From Intrasporangium chromatireducens Q5-1 (GTDB lineage Bacteria > Actinomycetota > Actinomycetes > Actinomycetales > Dermatophilaceae): a stretch of 37,163 bases of DNA. The notes below the pieces were generated by a model. That model worked only from the letters and a program-made list of their open reading frames with translations, was not told where the DNA came from and searched no databases. Shown in pieces: positions 24,063-32,235 of this stretch (positions are counted from its first letter, which is position 1; the number at the start of each line of letters is the position of its first letter). Where the stretch lies: contig NZ_AWQS01000019.1 in NCBI RefSeq assembly GCF_000576575.1, positions 1 through 37,163 of the forward strand. The letters are read 5' to 3'. The position numbers were made by a program, and so were the translations under genes.

Positions 24063-24865
24063 CAGAGCCTCCGGTCGGCGAGGACCGGGAAGGCGGTGCG
24101 CACCTGGTGGATCGTCGGGATGTCGATCTCGACGCTCAGCACCTCTTCGTCCGGGCCGGCCTGGACCAGGACCGCACCGGAGGCGTCGACGACCTGGGAG
24201 TGACCCCCCATCTCGTGCCCGGCGTGGCTACCGGCCGTGTTGCACTGGACGACGGCGCACTGGTCCTCGATCGCCCGGGCCCGGCCGAGCAGGGTCCAGT
24301 GCCCGATGCGCGGCTTCGGCCAGGCGGCGGGGATCACGAAGACCTCCGACCCGCGGTCGAGCAGGGCACGGTAGAGCTCGGGGAAACGCAGGTCGTAGCA
24401 GGTGGACAGGCCCACTCGGACCGGCTCGCGCCCCGCGACCGGCACGTCCACGGTCACGATGTCGGCACCGGGGTCCATCAGCTTTGGCTCACCCTGGCCG
24501 AACCCGAAGCGGTGGATCTTGCGATAGGTCGCCACCAGCCGCCCCTCCGGGGAGAAGACGAGCGAGGTGTTCCAGCAGCCGCGCCCGTCAGCCGTCTGGG
24601 GCTGTCCGGACTCGACGATCGACCCGCCGTGCAGGGTGACCCCGGCGTCGCGTGCTGCCGAGGCGAGCGCCTGGGCGATCGGTCCGTCGACCGGCTCCGC
24701 ACGCTCGGGCCAGTGCCGGTGGTCGAACCCCCCGGCCGGCCAGAGCTCCGGCAGCACGACGAGGTCGTGGCCCCGCTGCCGCCGGACGAGCTCGGTGACC
24801 CGAGCCGTGCGCTCGGCCACCGACTCTCCGTCACCGTAGGCGAGCTGGATGACTGCAACTCTCAT
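24062..24865 (-). CDS. Carbon-nitrogen hydrolase (nitrilase/omega-amidase-like)
   Basis: 267 aa. The catalytic triad is complete: Glu40 (VVLPELWPAGGF), Lys116 (YRKIHRFGF) and Cys156 (STCYDLRFPELYR). The pattern and length are those of omega-amidase-type or Nit1-like members rather than true nitrilases. These remove ammonia from omega-amides or repair damaged metabolites such as deaminated glutathione (family knowledge; the actual substrate here is unknown). The gene is first of a pair with the NHL-thioredoxin gene, which hints at a thiol-repair or metabolite-repair role (inference). Its 3' end overlaps that start. Confidence 0.9.
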   Translation of the reverse strand: MRVAVIQLAYGDGESVAERTARVTELVRRQRGHDLVVLPELWPAGGFDHRHWPERAEPVDGPIAQALASAARDAGVTLHGGSIVESGQPQTADGRGCWNTSLVFSPEGRLVATYRKIHRFGFGQGEPKLMDPGADIVTVDVPVAGREPVRVGLSTCYDLRFPELYRALLDRGSEVFVIPAAWPKPRIGHWTLLGRARAIEDQCAVVQCNTAGSHAGHEMGGHSQVVDASGAVLVQAGPDEEVLSVEIDIPTIHQVRTAFPVLADRRL

Positions 24866-24914
24866 GGGTCAAGCCTCACATGTGCGACAGGTCGAGGGGT
24901 CGCCGGTCCACCCG

Positions 24915-25100
24915 TCAGGAGGCGGGGCGACGAGCCTGCACCTCGCGGCGCTTGTCGGCGAGCTGCTCGCGCCACTCCGGGTCGGACTGGACCAGGTAGA
25001 CGAGCCCGCAGTCCTGCGGTCCGGTGGCCCCGGGAAAACACAGCGAGCACGGCTCGCCCACCCGGATCGGGCACCTCGGGGTCGGTGTGGTTCGCGGCAT
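24915..25100 (-). CDS. Small Cys-rich conserved-type protein
   Basis: 61 aa from ATG 25100. It holds three Cys in CPIRVGEPCSLCFPG plus one in PQDCGLVYLVQ. The pattern C-x8-C-x2-C-x9-C can bind a metal. The C-terminal half, DPEWREQLADKRREVQARRP, is a charged helix. No signal peptide is seen. I do not recognise a named family with confidence. The gene sits 53 bases downstream of the CopD-CtaG stop and directly after a 19-bp inverted repeat, so it may be regulated on its own rather than by read-through. Confidence 0.75.
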   Translation of the reverse strand: MPRTTPTPRCPIRVGEPCSLCFPGATGPQDCGLVYLVQSDPEWREQLADKRREVQARRPAS

Positions 25101-25123
25101 GTCGGGCCTCCTCGTACAGCATT

Positions 25124-25142
25124 CTACTACTAGGCGTAGTAG
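25124..25142 (-). promoter_or_regulatory. Operator-like inverted repeat before the Cys-rich gene
   Basis: CTACTAC (25124-25130) and GTAGTAG (25136-25142) are perfect inverted arms around TAGGC. The half-sites resemble the TAC/GTA-rich dyads bound by BlaI/CopY-type repressors. The site ends 23 bases before the ATG at 25100, where promoter elements are expected. No such repressor is encoded in the window. Confidence 0.5.
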
Positions 25143-25153
25143 TCCGAGGCCTG

Positions 25154-27202
25154 TCAGGAGGAGGGGGTCGAGTGGCGCTGGTCGTGCCTGGCGAGGGCGG
25201 CGAGACGCGCGTTGTAGGCCGCCAGCTCGGCCTCGCCATCGCGGTCGGCCTGGCGATCGCGCCGCTTGGTCTCGGCTCGGTCGGACCGCGCCCACTGCAC
25301 CGCGACGATCAGGGCGAGCGCCAGCGAGGGCAGCTCGCCGACGGCCCAGGCAATGGAGCCGCCCAACCGTTGGTCCGCGAGCGGGTCGGTGATCCATGGC
25401 AGGTGGATCGTGGTGAAGAACTGGGGGGCGAGGATCGACTCGCCGCCGATGATGGCGACGCCGAAGAAGGCGTGGAACGAGATCGTCGCGAAGAGCACGA
25501 CGAGACGCAGCGCCGGCCCCCACTTCTTGGGACCGGGGTCGACCCCGACGAGCACCCAGGCGAAGAAGTAGCCGGCGAGGATGAAGTGGACCGTCATGAG
25601 CACGTGCCCGGTGTGCGTCGTCAGGGCCAGGTAGAACAGGTCGGTCCAGTAGAAGACGACGAGGCTCATGAAGAAGAAGGCGCCGGCGAAGATGGGGTTG
25701 CCGACGACCCGCACGTAGCGCGAGTGGATGATCCCGAGGATCAGCTCCCGTGGGCCGACCGTCCCGTCCTTGCGCGGCTTGAGGCTGCGCAGGGCGAGCG
25801 TGACGGGGGCGCCGAGGACGAGAAAGATCGGGATCAGCATCGCCTCGATCATGTGCAGCGTCATGTGCCACGAGAAGGCGACTCGGCCGTAGACACCGAG
25901 GTAGCCGTTGGTGGCCCAGATGAAGACGAGCCAGCCGACGACCCAGTTGATCGTGCGGCTGACCGGCCACCTCACGCCGCGCCGTCGCAGCCGGACGACG
26001 CCGGCGAGGTAGAGGCCGACGGCAAGCAGCCCTGCCGTGAGGAAGAGGTACTCGAACCGCCAGGTCGTGACCCAGGACAGGGCGGTCGGCGCCGGCGGTG
26101 CCGGGAAGCCCGTGAGCGCGAGGACGATGCTCGGGTTCGGCACGGTCTCGGGAACGGGCGGGGCGCTGCGTGCGAGAGCCGTCGCGACCCCGAACGTGAT
26201 GCCCATCAGGAGGGTCTCGCTCACCGCGAGGCGCAGGAACGGCCGGGCCGTGGAGTCGCCGGACGAGAGCGCGCCGTCGATGCGGCCGATCGTCGACTGC
26301 CGGTGCCACCAGCCGGCGACGCCCAGCAGGAGGAACGCGACGATCTTGATCGTCAGCAGGATCCCATAGCGGGTCGTCACCAGCTCGGCGACCGAGGCGA
26401 GCCGGGTCGAGGCCGCCATGACCCCCGAGATACCGAGAGCCGCGAAGCACCACAGGGCGACCAGCGAGTAGCGGCGCACGACGACACCGAGGGACCTGCC
26501 GAGCCGGCCGCGCAGCAGGACGAGGGCGAGCAGGCCCCCGACCCAGACGGCCGCGCTGAGCAGGTGGGCGGCCAACGCGTTGACGGCGGTCTCGTGGTCG
26601 GCGGAGCCCCCCGCATGGCCCGCGAGGCCCAGCACGACGACGCCGAACAGGGCGATCGCGAGCAGCCACACACCGGTCCAGCGCGACCGGGCCAGCGACG
26701 CGCCGGACGCGGCGACGACCGCCGCACCGGCAGTGAGGAGGCCGATCCGCAGGGGCTCGATCGCCCACACCGTGGCCGCGAAGCTCGCGCCGAAGCCTGG
26801 TGCGCTGAGCGGCATACCGGCCAGGTCGGCGAACTGGAGCACGACGATCACGACGGCGAGCAGCGCCCAGGCGAAGCCACTGAGCGTGGCGATGCGATAG
26901 GCCGCGGCCCGGCGCGGCTCGTCGAGCCCCTCCGTGGCCCGGCGGGTCTTCCCGGGCACGAGCATGGCGCCGAACAGCAGCGCGCCGACGGTCAGGGCAG
27001 CGGCCACGTCGTGCGCGGCGCGCAGGAGCGGCAGTGCCCAGCGCACTCCCGCGCCGGCCGAGTTGAGCCCCGCCTCGAGCGGCGCTGCAGCCCCGGTGAA
27101 GGCCGCGGCGAGCGCGGAGGCGAGCAGTCCGAGGAGCACGACGAGCGGCACGAGCGTCCAGCGGCGCGTGCCGCCGGCCCGGACAGGGGGCGGGGACGAC
27201 AT
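25154..27202 (-). CDS. CopD-CtaG fusion: copper transport / cytochrome c oxidase assembly
   Basis: 682 aa membrane protein with about 15 or more helices. The N-terminal half is CopD-like (copper-resistance D domain, with LRAAHDVAAALTVGALLFGAMLVPG at about 60-85 and TTRYGILLTIKIVAFLLLGVAGWWHRQ). The C-terminal half is CtaG-like (caa3-type oxidase copper-insertion protein), with the His-rich segment HMTLHMIEAMLIPIFLVLGAP near 443. This fusion is common in actinobacteria. It should move copper and deliver it to cytochrome oxidase. The C-terminal tail is cytosolic and Arg/Asp-rich. It is transcribed divergently from the mycothiol-dependent enzyme over only 26 bp, so the two promoters overlap. Confidence 0.9.
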   Translation of the reverse strand: MSSPPPVRAGGTRRWTLVPLVVLLGLLASALAAAFTGAAAPLEAGLNSAGAGVRWALPLLRAAHDVAAALTVGALLFGAMLVPGKTRRATEGLDEPRRAAAYRIATLSGFAWALLAVVIVVLQFADLAGMPLSAPGFGASFAATVWAIEPLRIGLLTAGAAVVAASGASLARSRWTGVWLLAIALFGVVVLGLAGHAGGSADHETAVNALAAHLLSAAVWVGGLLALVLLRGRLGRSLGVVVRRYSLVALWCFAALGISGVMAASTRLASVAELVTTRYGILLTIKIVAFLLLGVAGWWHRQSTIGRIDGALSSGDSTARPFLRLAVSETLLMGITFGVATALARSAPPVPETVPNPSIVLALTGFPAPPAPTALSWVTTWRFEYLFLTAGLLAVGLYLAGVVRLRRRGVRWPVSRTINWVVGWLVFIWATNGYLGVYGRVAFSWHMTLHMIEAMLIPIFLVLGAPVTLALRSLKPRKDGTVGPRELILGIIHSRYVRVVGNPIFAGAFFFMSLVVFYWTDLFYLALTTHTGHVLMTVHFILAGYFFAWVLVGVDPGPKKWGPALRLVVLFATISFHAFFGVAIIGGESILAPQFFTTIHLPWITDPLADQRLGGSIAWAVGELPSLALALIVAVQWARSDRAETKRRDRQADRDGEAELAAYNARLAALARHDQRHSTPSS

Positions 27203-27228
27203 GGCTCAAGGGTAAGTACTCTGACGGC

Positions 27229-28089
27229 ATGCCGATGCACCCGTCCCCGCCCGAGGACCGCGATGGCCTGCTCGACGCGTTCGAGCAGAACTGCCAGGCC
27301 ATCATCGATCTCGGGCTGTCGTGCCGGGAGAGCGACTTCGAGATCCAGACCGAGTGCCCCGGCTGGACCGTCAAGGACCAGATCGCCCACGTCGTGGGTG
27401 CCGAGAAGTCCTTCGCCGGCATCCCGACCCCCCGCGTCGAGGTGCCCGACTACCCCCACATCCGCAGCGAGTTCGGCCGGCGGATCGAGCACGACGTCGA
27501 GGCTCGACGCGGCATCCCGGGCAAGCTCGTCGTGCACGAGCTCGCCGACCACCTGCCGATCCGGATGGCCGCCCTGCGCGCCGCCGCGACACCGCTCGAC
27601 GAGGTCATCGGGGGGATCTTCGGGCCGGAGACGACCTACGGCACGCAGCTGCGGCGCCGGGTGCTCGACACGTGGGTGCACGAGCAGGACATCCGCGCCG
27701 CCCTGGACCGACCCGGCGACCTCGACTCCCCCGGGGCCGCCGTCTTCGTCGACGCGATCTTCCGTTCGCTGCCGCGCATCGTGGCTCGCGAGGCGCGGGT
27801 CCCGATCGGTCACGCCGTCGTCCTCGACGTCACCGGGCCGCTGGTCGGACGCGAGGGAGCCCGCGTCATCGAGGCGGAGGACGGCCGGCCGCTGGGGGCT
27901 CCCCTGTTCACCGGCGCGGAGCCGACCGCGACCGACGAGCTGCCGCGCATCACCGGCATCAAGCTCACGACCGAGGCGCTGACGCGCCGCGCCGCCGGAC
28001 GCCGGAGCACCGACGAGATCCGCTACACCGTGCACGGCGACGAGGAGGTCGCGCGGCGGGTCCTCGACGCCCTGGTCATCACGCCCTGA
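27229..28089 (+). CDS. Maleylpyruvate isomerase family, mycothiol-dependent
   Basis: 286 aa DinB-like metalloenzyme. The N-terminal domain starts with the family hallmark TECPGWTVKDQIAHVVGAE. The probable metal ligands are His54, Asp147 and His151 (LDTWVHEQDI), which would bind zinc for thiol chemistry. A C-terminal SCP2-like region (ITGIKLTTEALTRRAAGRR to the end) follows. The family uses mycothiol, the actinobacterial thiol, in place of glutathione. The actual isomerised or conjugated substrate is not known; most members are annotated by domain only. It lies opposite CopD-CtaG and ends at a bidirectional terminator. Confidence 0.88.
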   Translation: MPMHPSPPEDRDGLLDAFEQNCQAIIDLGLSCRESDFEIQTECPGWTVKDQIAHVVGAEKSFAGIPTPRVEVPDYPHIRSEFGRRIEHDVEARRGIPGKLVVHELADHLPIRMAALRAAATPLDEVIGGIFGPETTYGTQLRRRVLDTWVHEQDIRAALDRPGDLDSPGAAVFVDAIFRSLPRIVAREARVPIGHAVVLDVTGPLVGREGARVIEAEDGRPLGAPLFTGAEPTATDELPRITGIKLTTEALTRRAAGRRSTDEIRYTVHGDEEVARRVLDALVITP

Positions 28090-28114
28090 CCCGCCCGGCG
28101 AGCAGCGGGTCAGG
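28085..28114. terminator. Bidirectional terminator between convergent genes
   Basis: Perfect 10-bp stem CCTGACCCGC/GCGGGTCAGG with a 10-nt loop. Its arms overlap the stop codons of both convergent genes (ending at 28089 and 28110). Confidence 0.75.
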
Positions 28115-28820
28115 CGTCGTACTGGGTTTCCTGCCCCTCGATGACCTCGGTCGCCACCGAGGCGAGCTTGACGTTGAGGTCCTGAGAGGTCCTGCGCAGG
28201 ATGTCGAACGCCTGCTCGGCCGAGACCTTGTGGGCCGCCATGAGCAGGCCGACCGCCTTGCCGATCTCGCGGTTGCTCTCCAGCCCCTTGCGCAGGCTCT
28301 CGGCGTCGTCGCGCGCCGCGAGCGCCATCAGCGCCACCGAGGCGAAGGCCGCGAGGACAGCACCCTGGTCGGCAGAGTCCGTCGACAGCCCGCCCGGCTG
28401 CTCCGAGAAGATGTTGAGGGCCCCGACCTTCGCGCCCGCGACGAGCAGCCGGTAGCCGATCGCCGAGCGGACCGGAGTCTCGGCGAGGATCCGCTCGCGG
28501 AACGTCGGCCAGGGGGAGGCGGTCGTCAGGTCGGCGTCGTGCTGGTAGGCCTCCTCCTCGATCGCGTCCACGCACGGCCCTTCGCCGACCTCGATCTCGA
28601 TCTGGTCGATCCGCCGGGCGATCTCGTCCGTCGAGGCCACGGACTCGTAGCTCCTGCCGCGCCGCAGCATCAGCGAGGCGTGCTCACAACCCGCGACGAG
28701 CTGGGTGGCCGCGTCGACGACGGACTGGTAGATCGCCTCCGGCTCGGCCCGCCCGTAGATGAGGGTCGACAACCCCGCGAAGACCTGCCCCACCTCACGT
28801 TCGCCCATCTGCTCCGGCAT
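28110..28820 (-). CDS. GAF and ANTAR domain transcription antitermination regulator
   Basis: 236 aa from ATG 28820, which has a strong GGGAGGA ribosome-binding site. A GAF domain spans about 20-160 (IYQSVVDAATQLVAGCEHASLML, VGEGPCVDAIEEEAYQHDADL, IGYRLLVAGAKVGALNIFSE). An ANTAR domain spans about 175-230 (SNREIGKAVGLLMAAHKVSAEQAFDILRRTSQDLN) and would bind a dual-hexaloop RNA to stop termination. Cys54 and Cys104 are in the GAF domain, so redox or small-molecule sensing is possible. The RNA target is not visible near the gene. It faces the mycothiol-dependent gene and ends at the shared terminator. Confidence 0.9.
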   Translation of the reverse strand: MPEQMGEREVGQVFAGLSTLIYGRAEPEAIYQSVVDAATQLVAGCEHASLMLRRGRSYESVASTDEIARRIDQIEIEVGEGPCVDAIEEEAYQHDADLTTASPWPTFRERILAETPVRSAIGYRLLVAGAKVGALNIFSEQPGGLSTDSADQGAVLAAFASVALMALAARDDAESLRKGLESNREIGKAVGLLMAAHKVSAEQAFDILRRTSQDLNVKLASVATEVIEGQETQYDA

Positions 28821-28928
28821 GCTTCCTCCCGCCCTTGTCCGCCGCGCGCCCCCGACGGGACCCGGCGGTTCATCGGGGGGAAGGATACCTGCCGCGCGCG
28901 GAGGGCACGGACCCGCGAGGCTGGCTGG

Positions 28929-28954
28929 GCGGCATACATGAAGCGGTATGCCGC
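28929..28954. repeat. Divergent pair of GTATGCCGC words
   Basis: GCGGCATAC (28929-28937) and GTATGCCGC (28946-28954) form a 9-bp inverted pair with an 8-nt spacer, in the 143-bp gap between the MFS stop and the GAF-ANTAR start. It could also act as a weak terminator for the MFS gene. Confidence 0.8.
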
Positions 28955-28963
28955 TGGGTGGGC

Positions 28964-30163
28964 TCAGCGCAGGTCGTGCAGCGCGCGCCGGCTGAGGAAG
29001 GCCCGCGTGCCGACGGCCATGACGAACGCGAGGACGCCGGCGAGGATGGCCACGAGGTAGCCCTGGTGCGGGCCGACCCGGTCGACGACGGTGCCGGAGA
29101 CCGCCGAGCCGAGCGCGATGCCGACGATGAGGCCGGTGAGCACGATGGTCATGCCCTCGTTGATCTGGGCCTTGGGCACGAGGCGTTCGATGAGGTTCAT
29201 CGTCGTGATGAGCGTCGGGGCGGTGGCCAGCCCGGCGACGAACATGACGGGCGCGAGCACCGGCAGCGGCCCCGCGAGCAGGACCGGCGACTCGAGCAGG
29301 AACATGCCGAAGGTGCCCGCGATGAGCAGCTTGAGCAGGTTGCGGCCGTGCGAGCGGGCCCCGAAGACGACCCCGGCGATCGCCGAGCCCATCGCGTAGA
29401 GCGCGAGGATGGGGCCGGCGGCGTTCTTGTGGCCCGCGGCGTCGGCGACGGCGATCGTCACCACCTCGTTCGCGCCGAAGATGACTCCGGTCATCGTCAT
29501 GATGAAGGCGAGCGGGACGAGCCCCGGCTGACGGAAGGCGTAGCCGCGCGGGCGTTCGTGGTGCGGGACGACCGGCGGCTCGGTCGAGCGAGCCGAGATG
29601 AAGACGAGCACGCCGATGCCGTAGCAGGCGGTGGCGAAGACGAACCCGGCCTCGGGGAAGAGCGCCGTCGCCAGCCAGACGGCCAGGACCGGGCCGATGA
29701 CGAAGGTGACCTCCTCCATCACCTGCTCGAAGGACATCGCGGTGTGCAGGCTCTGGGGGTCGTCGTGGAAGATGTGCGACCAGCGGGCGCGGGCCATCGT
29801 GCCGAGGTTCGGGATCGCGCCGCAGAGCGGGTAGGTGACGAAGAACATCCAGCTCGGCCAGCCGCGGAGCGAGACGAGGATCGTCATGACGGCCCAGAAG
29901 CCGGACCAGATGAAGAAGGGGATCGCGATCCGGCGCTGGCCGTAGCGGTCCACGAGCCGGCCGAGGAACGGCGCGAAGAGCGCCAGGGCGGTCATCCCGA
30001 CGGCCATGACGGCGCCGGCGAGCTCGTACGACCCGCGCCGGGCGGCGATCATCGCGACCGTCGCGACGCCGAACATCGCGCCCGCCGAGCGCGCGATCAT
30101 GCCGCCCGAGATGAAGACGCGCGCCCCGGGGACCCTGAACAGCGGTCGGTAGTGGGACAGCAC
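28964..30163 (-). CDS. MFS transporter
   Basis: 399 aa, 12 predicted membrane helices in two halves. The inter-helix motif GRLVDRYGQRRIAIP (loop 2-3) is the classical MFS signature region, and a related one appears in the second half (VFGARSHGRNLLKL). The GTG start at 30163 follows a clear GAGGAG at a good distance; the in-frame ATG at 30214 adds only 17 weak residues. The substrate is unknown. Drug or metabolite export would be typical for this size and sequence. It may follow the enoyl-CoA hydratase gene as a separate unit (147-bp gap with no recognisable element). Confidence 0.86.
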   Translation of the reverse strand: MLSHYRPLFRVPGARVFISGGMIARSAGAMFGVATVAMIAARRGSYELAGAVMAVGMTALALFAPFLGRLVDRYGQRRIAIPFFIWSGFWAVMTILVSLRGWPSWMFFVTYPLCGAIPNLGTMARARWSHIFHDDPQSLHTAMSFEQVMEEVTFVIGPVLAVWLATALFPEAGFVFATACYGIGVLVFISARSTEPPVVPHHERPRGYAFRQPGLVPLAFIMTMTGVIFGANEVVTIAVADAAGHKNAAGPILALYAMGSAIAGVVFGARSHGRNLLKLLIAGTFGMFLLESPVLLAGPLPVLAPVMFVAGLATAPTLITTMNLIERLVPKAQINEGMTIVLTGLIVGIALGSAVSGTVVDRVGPHQGYLVAILAGVLAFVMAVGTRAFLSRRALHDLR

Positions 30164-30310
30164 GGACGGATCTCCTCGGGGGACGGCAACCGCACCATAC
30201 TCGCATCCCCACACGGCGGTTCGTGCCGTGGATCGACGGCGCGAGTGTCGGTGGGTCGTGCGGCGTTTCGGCGGCCGCTGGTCGCGGTCGGCCGGACGCG
30301 GACCGGGCCG

Positions 30311-31075
30311 TCAGTCGGCGGCGGACGCGCCGTGTTTGCGACGCAGCGACCACATCTGCGGTGCACGCTCCAGCTCGACCGCGGCGGCCCAGGGCAGGCC
30401 GCCCGGGCCGGTCTGGTGCCGGAACGACGCCACCAGCCGGCGGGCGAGGGCGGGGTCCCGGGCGACCCGACGCGCCAGCGCGATGGCCTCCGGCTCGACG
30501 CTCACGTCGTCGTATGCCGCCCACGCCAGTCCCAGCTGCACGGCGCGCTCGCCGTCGACCTCCTCCCCGAACAGGCCCATCGCGGCGGCTGCCTCCCGCC
30601 CGGCCGTCCGGTTCAGGAGGGTGAAGTGGCCCCCGCCGGGGTGGATGCCGATCTGGGCGAAGCCCGGCAGCAGGCGCGCGGTCCGCGAGACGACGCGCAG
30701 GTCCGTGGCGAGGGCGAGGTTGAGGCCCGCGCCGACCGCCGCGCCCCGCACCGCCGCGACCGTCGGCAGGCCGATGCCGCCCAGCCGCGTGAACGCGTCG
30801 TAGACGGCGCCGAGGTTGCGGTAGTTGCGGTCCTCCGTGGGATCCGCTCCGGTGTCGGCGAGCACGTTGCGGGCTGCGCCGGCGCAGAAGTGGGGGCCGC
30901 CGGTGACGACGACCGCCCCCACGGTCGGGTCGGCCTCGGCGGTCAGGGCCGCCTCGGTGAGCTCCCCGGCCATCTGCACGGACAGGGCGTTGCGCCGCTC
31001 GGGTGCCGCCAAGGTGATGACGGCGACGTGCTCCTCGACGGCGTAGGCGATCTCTGTCACGGGGTTCTCCTTCAT
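30311..31075 (-). CDS. Enoyl-CoA hydratase/isomerase family protein
   Basis: 254 aa crotonase-fold protein. The oxyanion-hole segments are GGPHFCAGAA (first Gly of the Ala-Gly pair near residue 66) and VRGAAVGAGLNLALATDLRVV (about 109-129). The usual general-acid/base position in AQIGIHPGGGHFTLL has Gly-His rather than a clear Glu pair, so classic hydratase activity is uncertain; isomerase or hydrolase activity is possible. It lies downstream of the two acyl-CoA dehydrogenase genes, separated by an 83-bp gap holding an 18-bp inverted repeat. A role in the same acyl-CoA degradation route is likely (inference). Confidence 0.86.
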   Translation of the reverse strand: MKENPVTEIAYAVEEHVAVITLAAPERRNALSVQMAGELTEAALTAEADPTVGAVVVTGGPHFCAGAARNVLADTGADPTEDRNYRNLGAVYDAFTRLGGIGLPTVAAVRGAAVGAGLNLALATDLRVVSRTARLLPGFAQIGIHPGGGHFTLLNRTAGREAAAAMGLFGEEVDGERAVQLGLAWAAYDDVSVEPEAIALARRVARDPALARRLVASFRHQTGPGGLPWAAAVELERAPQMWSLRRKHGASAAD

Positions 31076-31090
31076 GCGTTGTGGCGGCCG

Positions 31091-31136
31091 GTTCGAGGTA
31101 TTCCGCGGTCACGGGTGCCCGCGGAATACCTCGAAC
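31091..31136. repeat. Perfect 18-bp inverted repeat between acyl-CoA dehydrogenase and hydratase genes
   Basis: GTTCGAGGTATTCCGCGG (31091-31108) and its complement (31119-31136), 10-nt loop. It would make a strong hairpin after the dehydrogenase stop (31159) or act as an operator 15 bases before the hydratase start. Each arm holds GTATTCCGC, one base off the GTATGCCGC word. The sequence TTCGAGGTATGCCGC recurs at 36101-36115. Confidence 0.85.
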
Positions 31137-31158
31137 GAGGGCGGTTGGGTGGGGGGTG

Positions 31159-32235
31159 TCAGTGCGGCGGGGCGGCCCGGCCCGTGGTGACGAGGGACCA
31201 GAGCCGGTCGTGGCCGGCCGAGGTGGCGAGCCGGGTCAGGGTCTCGTCCCACTCGTGGATCGACCCGAACTCGCTGCGGCGGGCCAGGGCCGGCTTGGTC
31301 AGGGTGTGCAGCTCGTGCTCGAGGGTGGTGCCGATCGCGCCGAGTGCCTGGTGGGCGTTGCGCACGACGACCGAGGCCGCGTGCCCGACGCAGGACTTGG
31401 CGACGCCGACCGCGAAGAGCAGCCCGGGATCGGTCCAGTCCGAGTCCGTGGCCCGCGCCACGGCCGTGTCGGTGGCGGCCCGGGCCAGTGAGGCTTCGGC
31501 GGCGAGGTCGGCGACGAGGCGCTGGACCGCCTGGAACCGCCCGATCGGCCGGCCGAACTGCTCCCGTTCACGCACGTGCGCCACGACGAGCTCGACGATG
31601 CGCTCGAACGCCCCGCAGACCTGGGCGCACCGGGCGAGCGCGCCGCGGAGGTGGAACTGCTCGCCCACCTCCTCCTCGACGGTCGCGCCGGCGGCGAGGT
31701 CGGCCAGGTCGAACTCGACCGTCTCGCTCGGCTCCCCGGCAAGGTTGCGGCCCCGGGTGATGCTGCGGCGGTCGACGGGGACGTCCGCGACCCGCCACTC
31801 GTCGCCGTCCTCGAACAACGCGACGATGCTGGCCGCGTCCCGGCCGTAGGTGACGTTGAGGGCGACCCCGGCCGGATCCGGCCGGCACACGGTGCGCAGG
31901 CGACCGTCGTTCGGCAGACCGGCGGCCTCGAGCAACCACGCCGCGAGGAAGCCGTGCTCCAGCAGCGGGACCGGGGCCCCCGCGCCGGCGGCCAGCGCGA
32001 GCAGCGCCGCCCCGTCGAACCAGCTCGCCCCGCTGCCGCCGCTCTGCTCCGACGCCGTCAAGCGGGTCAGGCCCAGCTCGTCGAGCCGCGCCCACAGCTC
32101 GGCGTCGAAGTCGATGACCTCGCGCGGCGCTGACCGGGCCGCGCGGTAGTCGTCGAACAGCTGGCTCAGCATGGCGACCAGGTCGGGGTCTGCCGAGGTC
32201 GACCGGGCCAGCCGCGGGTCGAGTGACGCGCTCAT
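31159..32235 (-). CDS. Acyl-CoA dehydrogenase-like subunit, probably non-catalytic partner
   Basis: 358 aa acyl-CoA dehydrogenase fold, start ATG 32235, overlapping the previous gene's stop as ATGA. Family regions are recognisable (REREQFGRPIGRFQAVQRLVADL, VVRNAHQALGAIGTTLEHELH). The C-terminal catalytic Glu motif present in the partner (TNEI) is not found, ending instead in RRSEFGSIHEWDETL. Together with its 382-aa partner this looks like the two-subunit acyl-CoA dehydrogenases of actinobacteria (FadE26/27 or FadE28/29 style), which act on bulky steroid or branched side chains. That substrate is inference. Confidence 0.85.
   Translation of the reverse strand: MSASLDPRLARSTSADPDLVAMLSQLFDDYRAARSAPREVIDFDAELWARLDELGLTRLTASEQSGGSGASWFDGAALLALAAGAGAPVPLLEHGFLAAWLLEAAGLPNDGRLRTVCRPDPAGVALNVTYGRDAASIVALFEDGDEWRVADVPVDRRSITRGRNLAGEPSETVEFDLADLAAGATVEEEVGEQFHLRGALARCAQVCGAFERIVELVVAHVREREQFGRPIGRFQAVQRLVADLAAEASLARAATDTAVARATDSDWTDPGLLFAVGVAKSCVGHAASVVVRNAHQALGAIGTTLEHELHTLTKPALARRSEFGSIHEWDETLTRLATSAGHDRLWSLVTTGRAAPPH

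Noticed and set aside
24107-27982. Very long open frame on the plus strand
   Set aside because: It lies opposite well-supported minus-strand genes (nitrilase, CopD-CtaG) and is an effect of high GC at third positions. Its product is low-complexity Arg/Gly/Asp-rich sequence with no family features.
28835-31849. Second very long plus-strand frame
   Set aside because: It is antisense to the MFS, hydratase and dehydrogenase genes; same low-complexity composition and no motifs.
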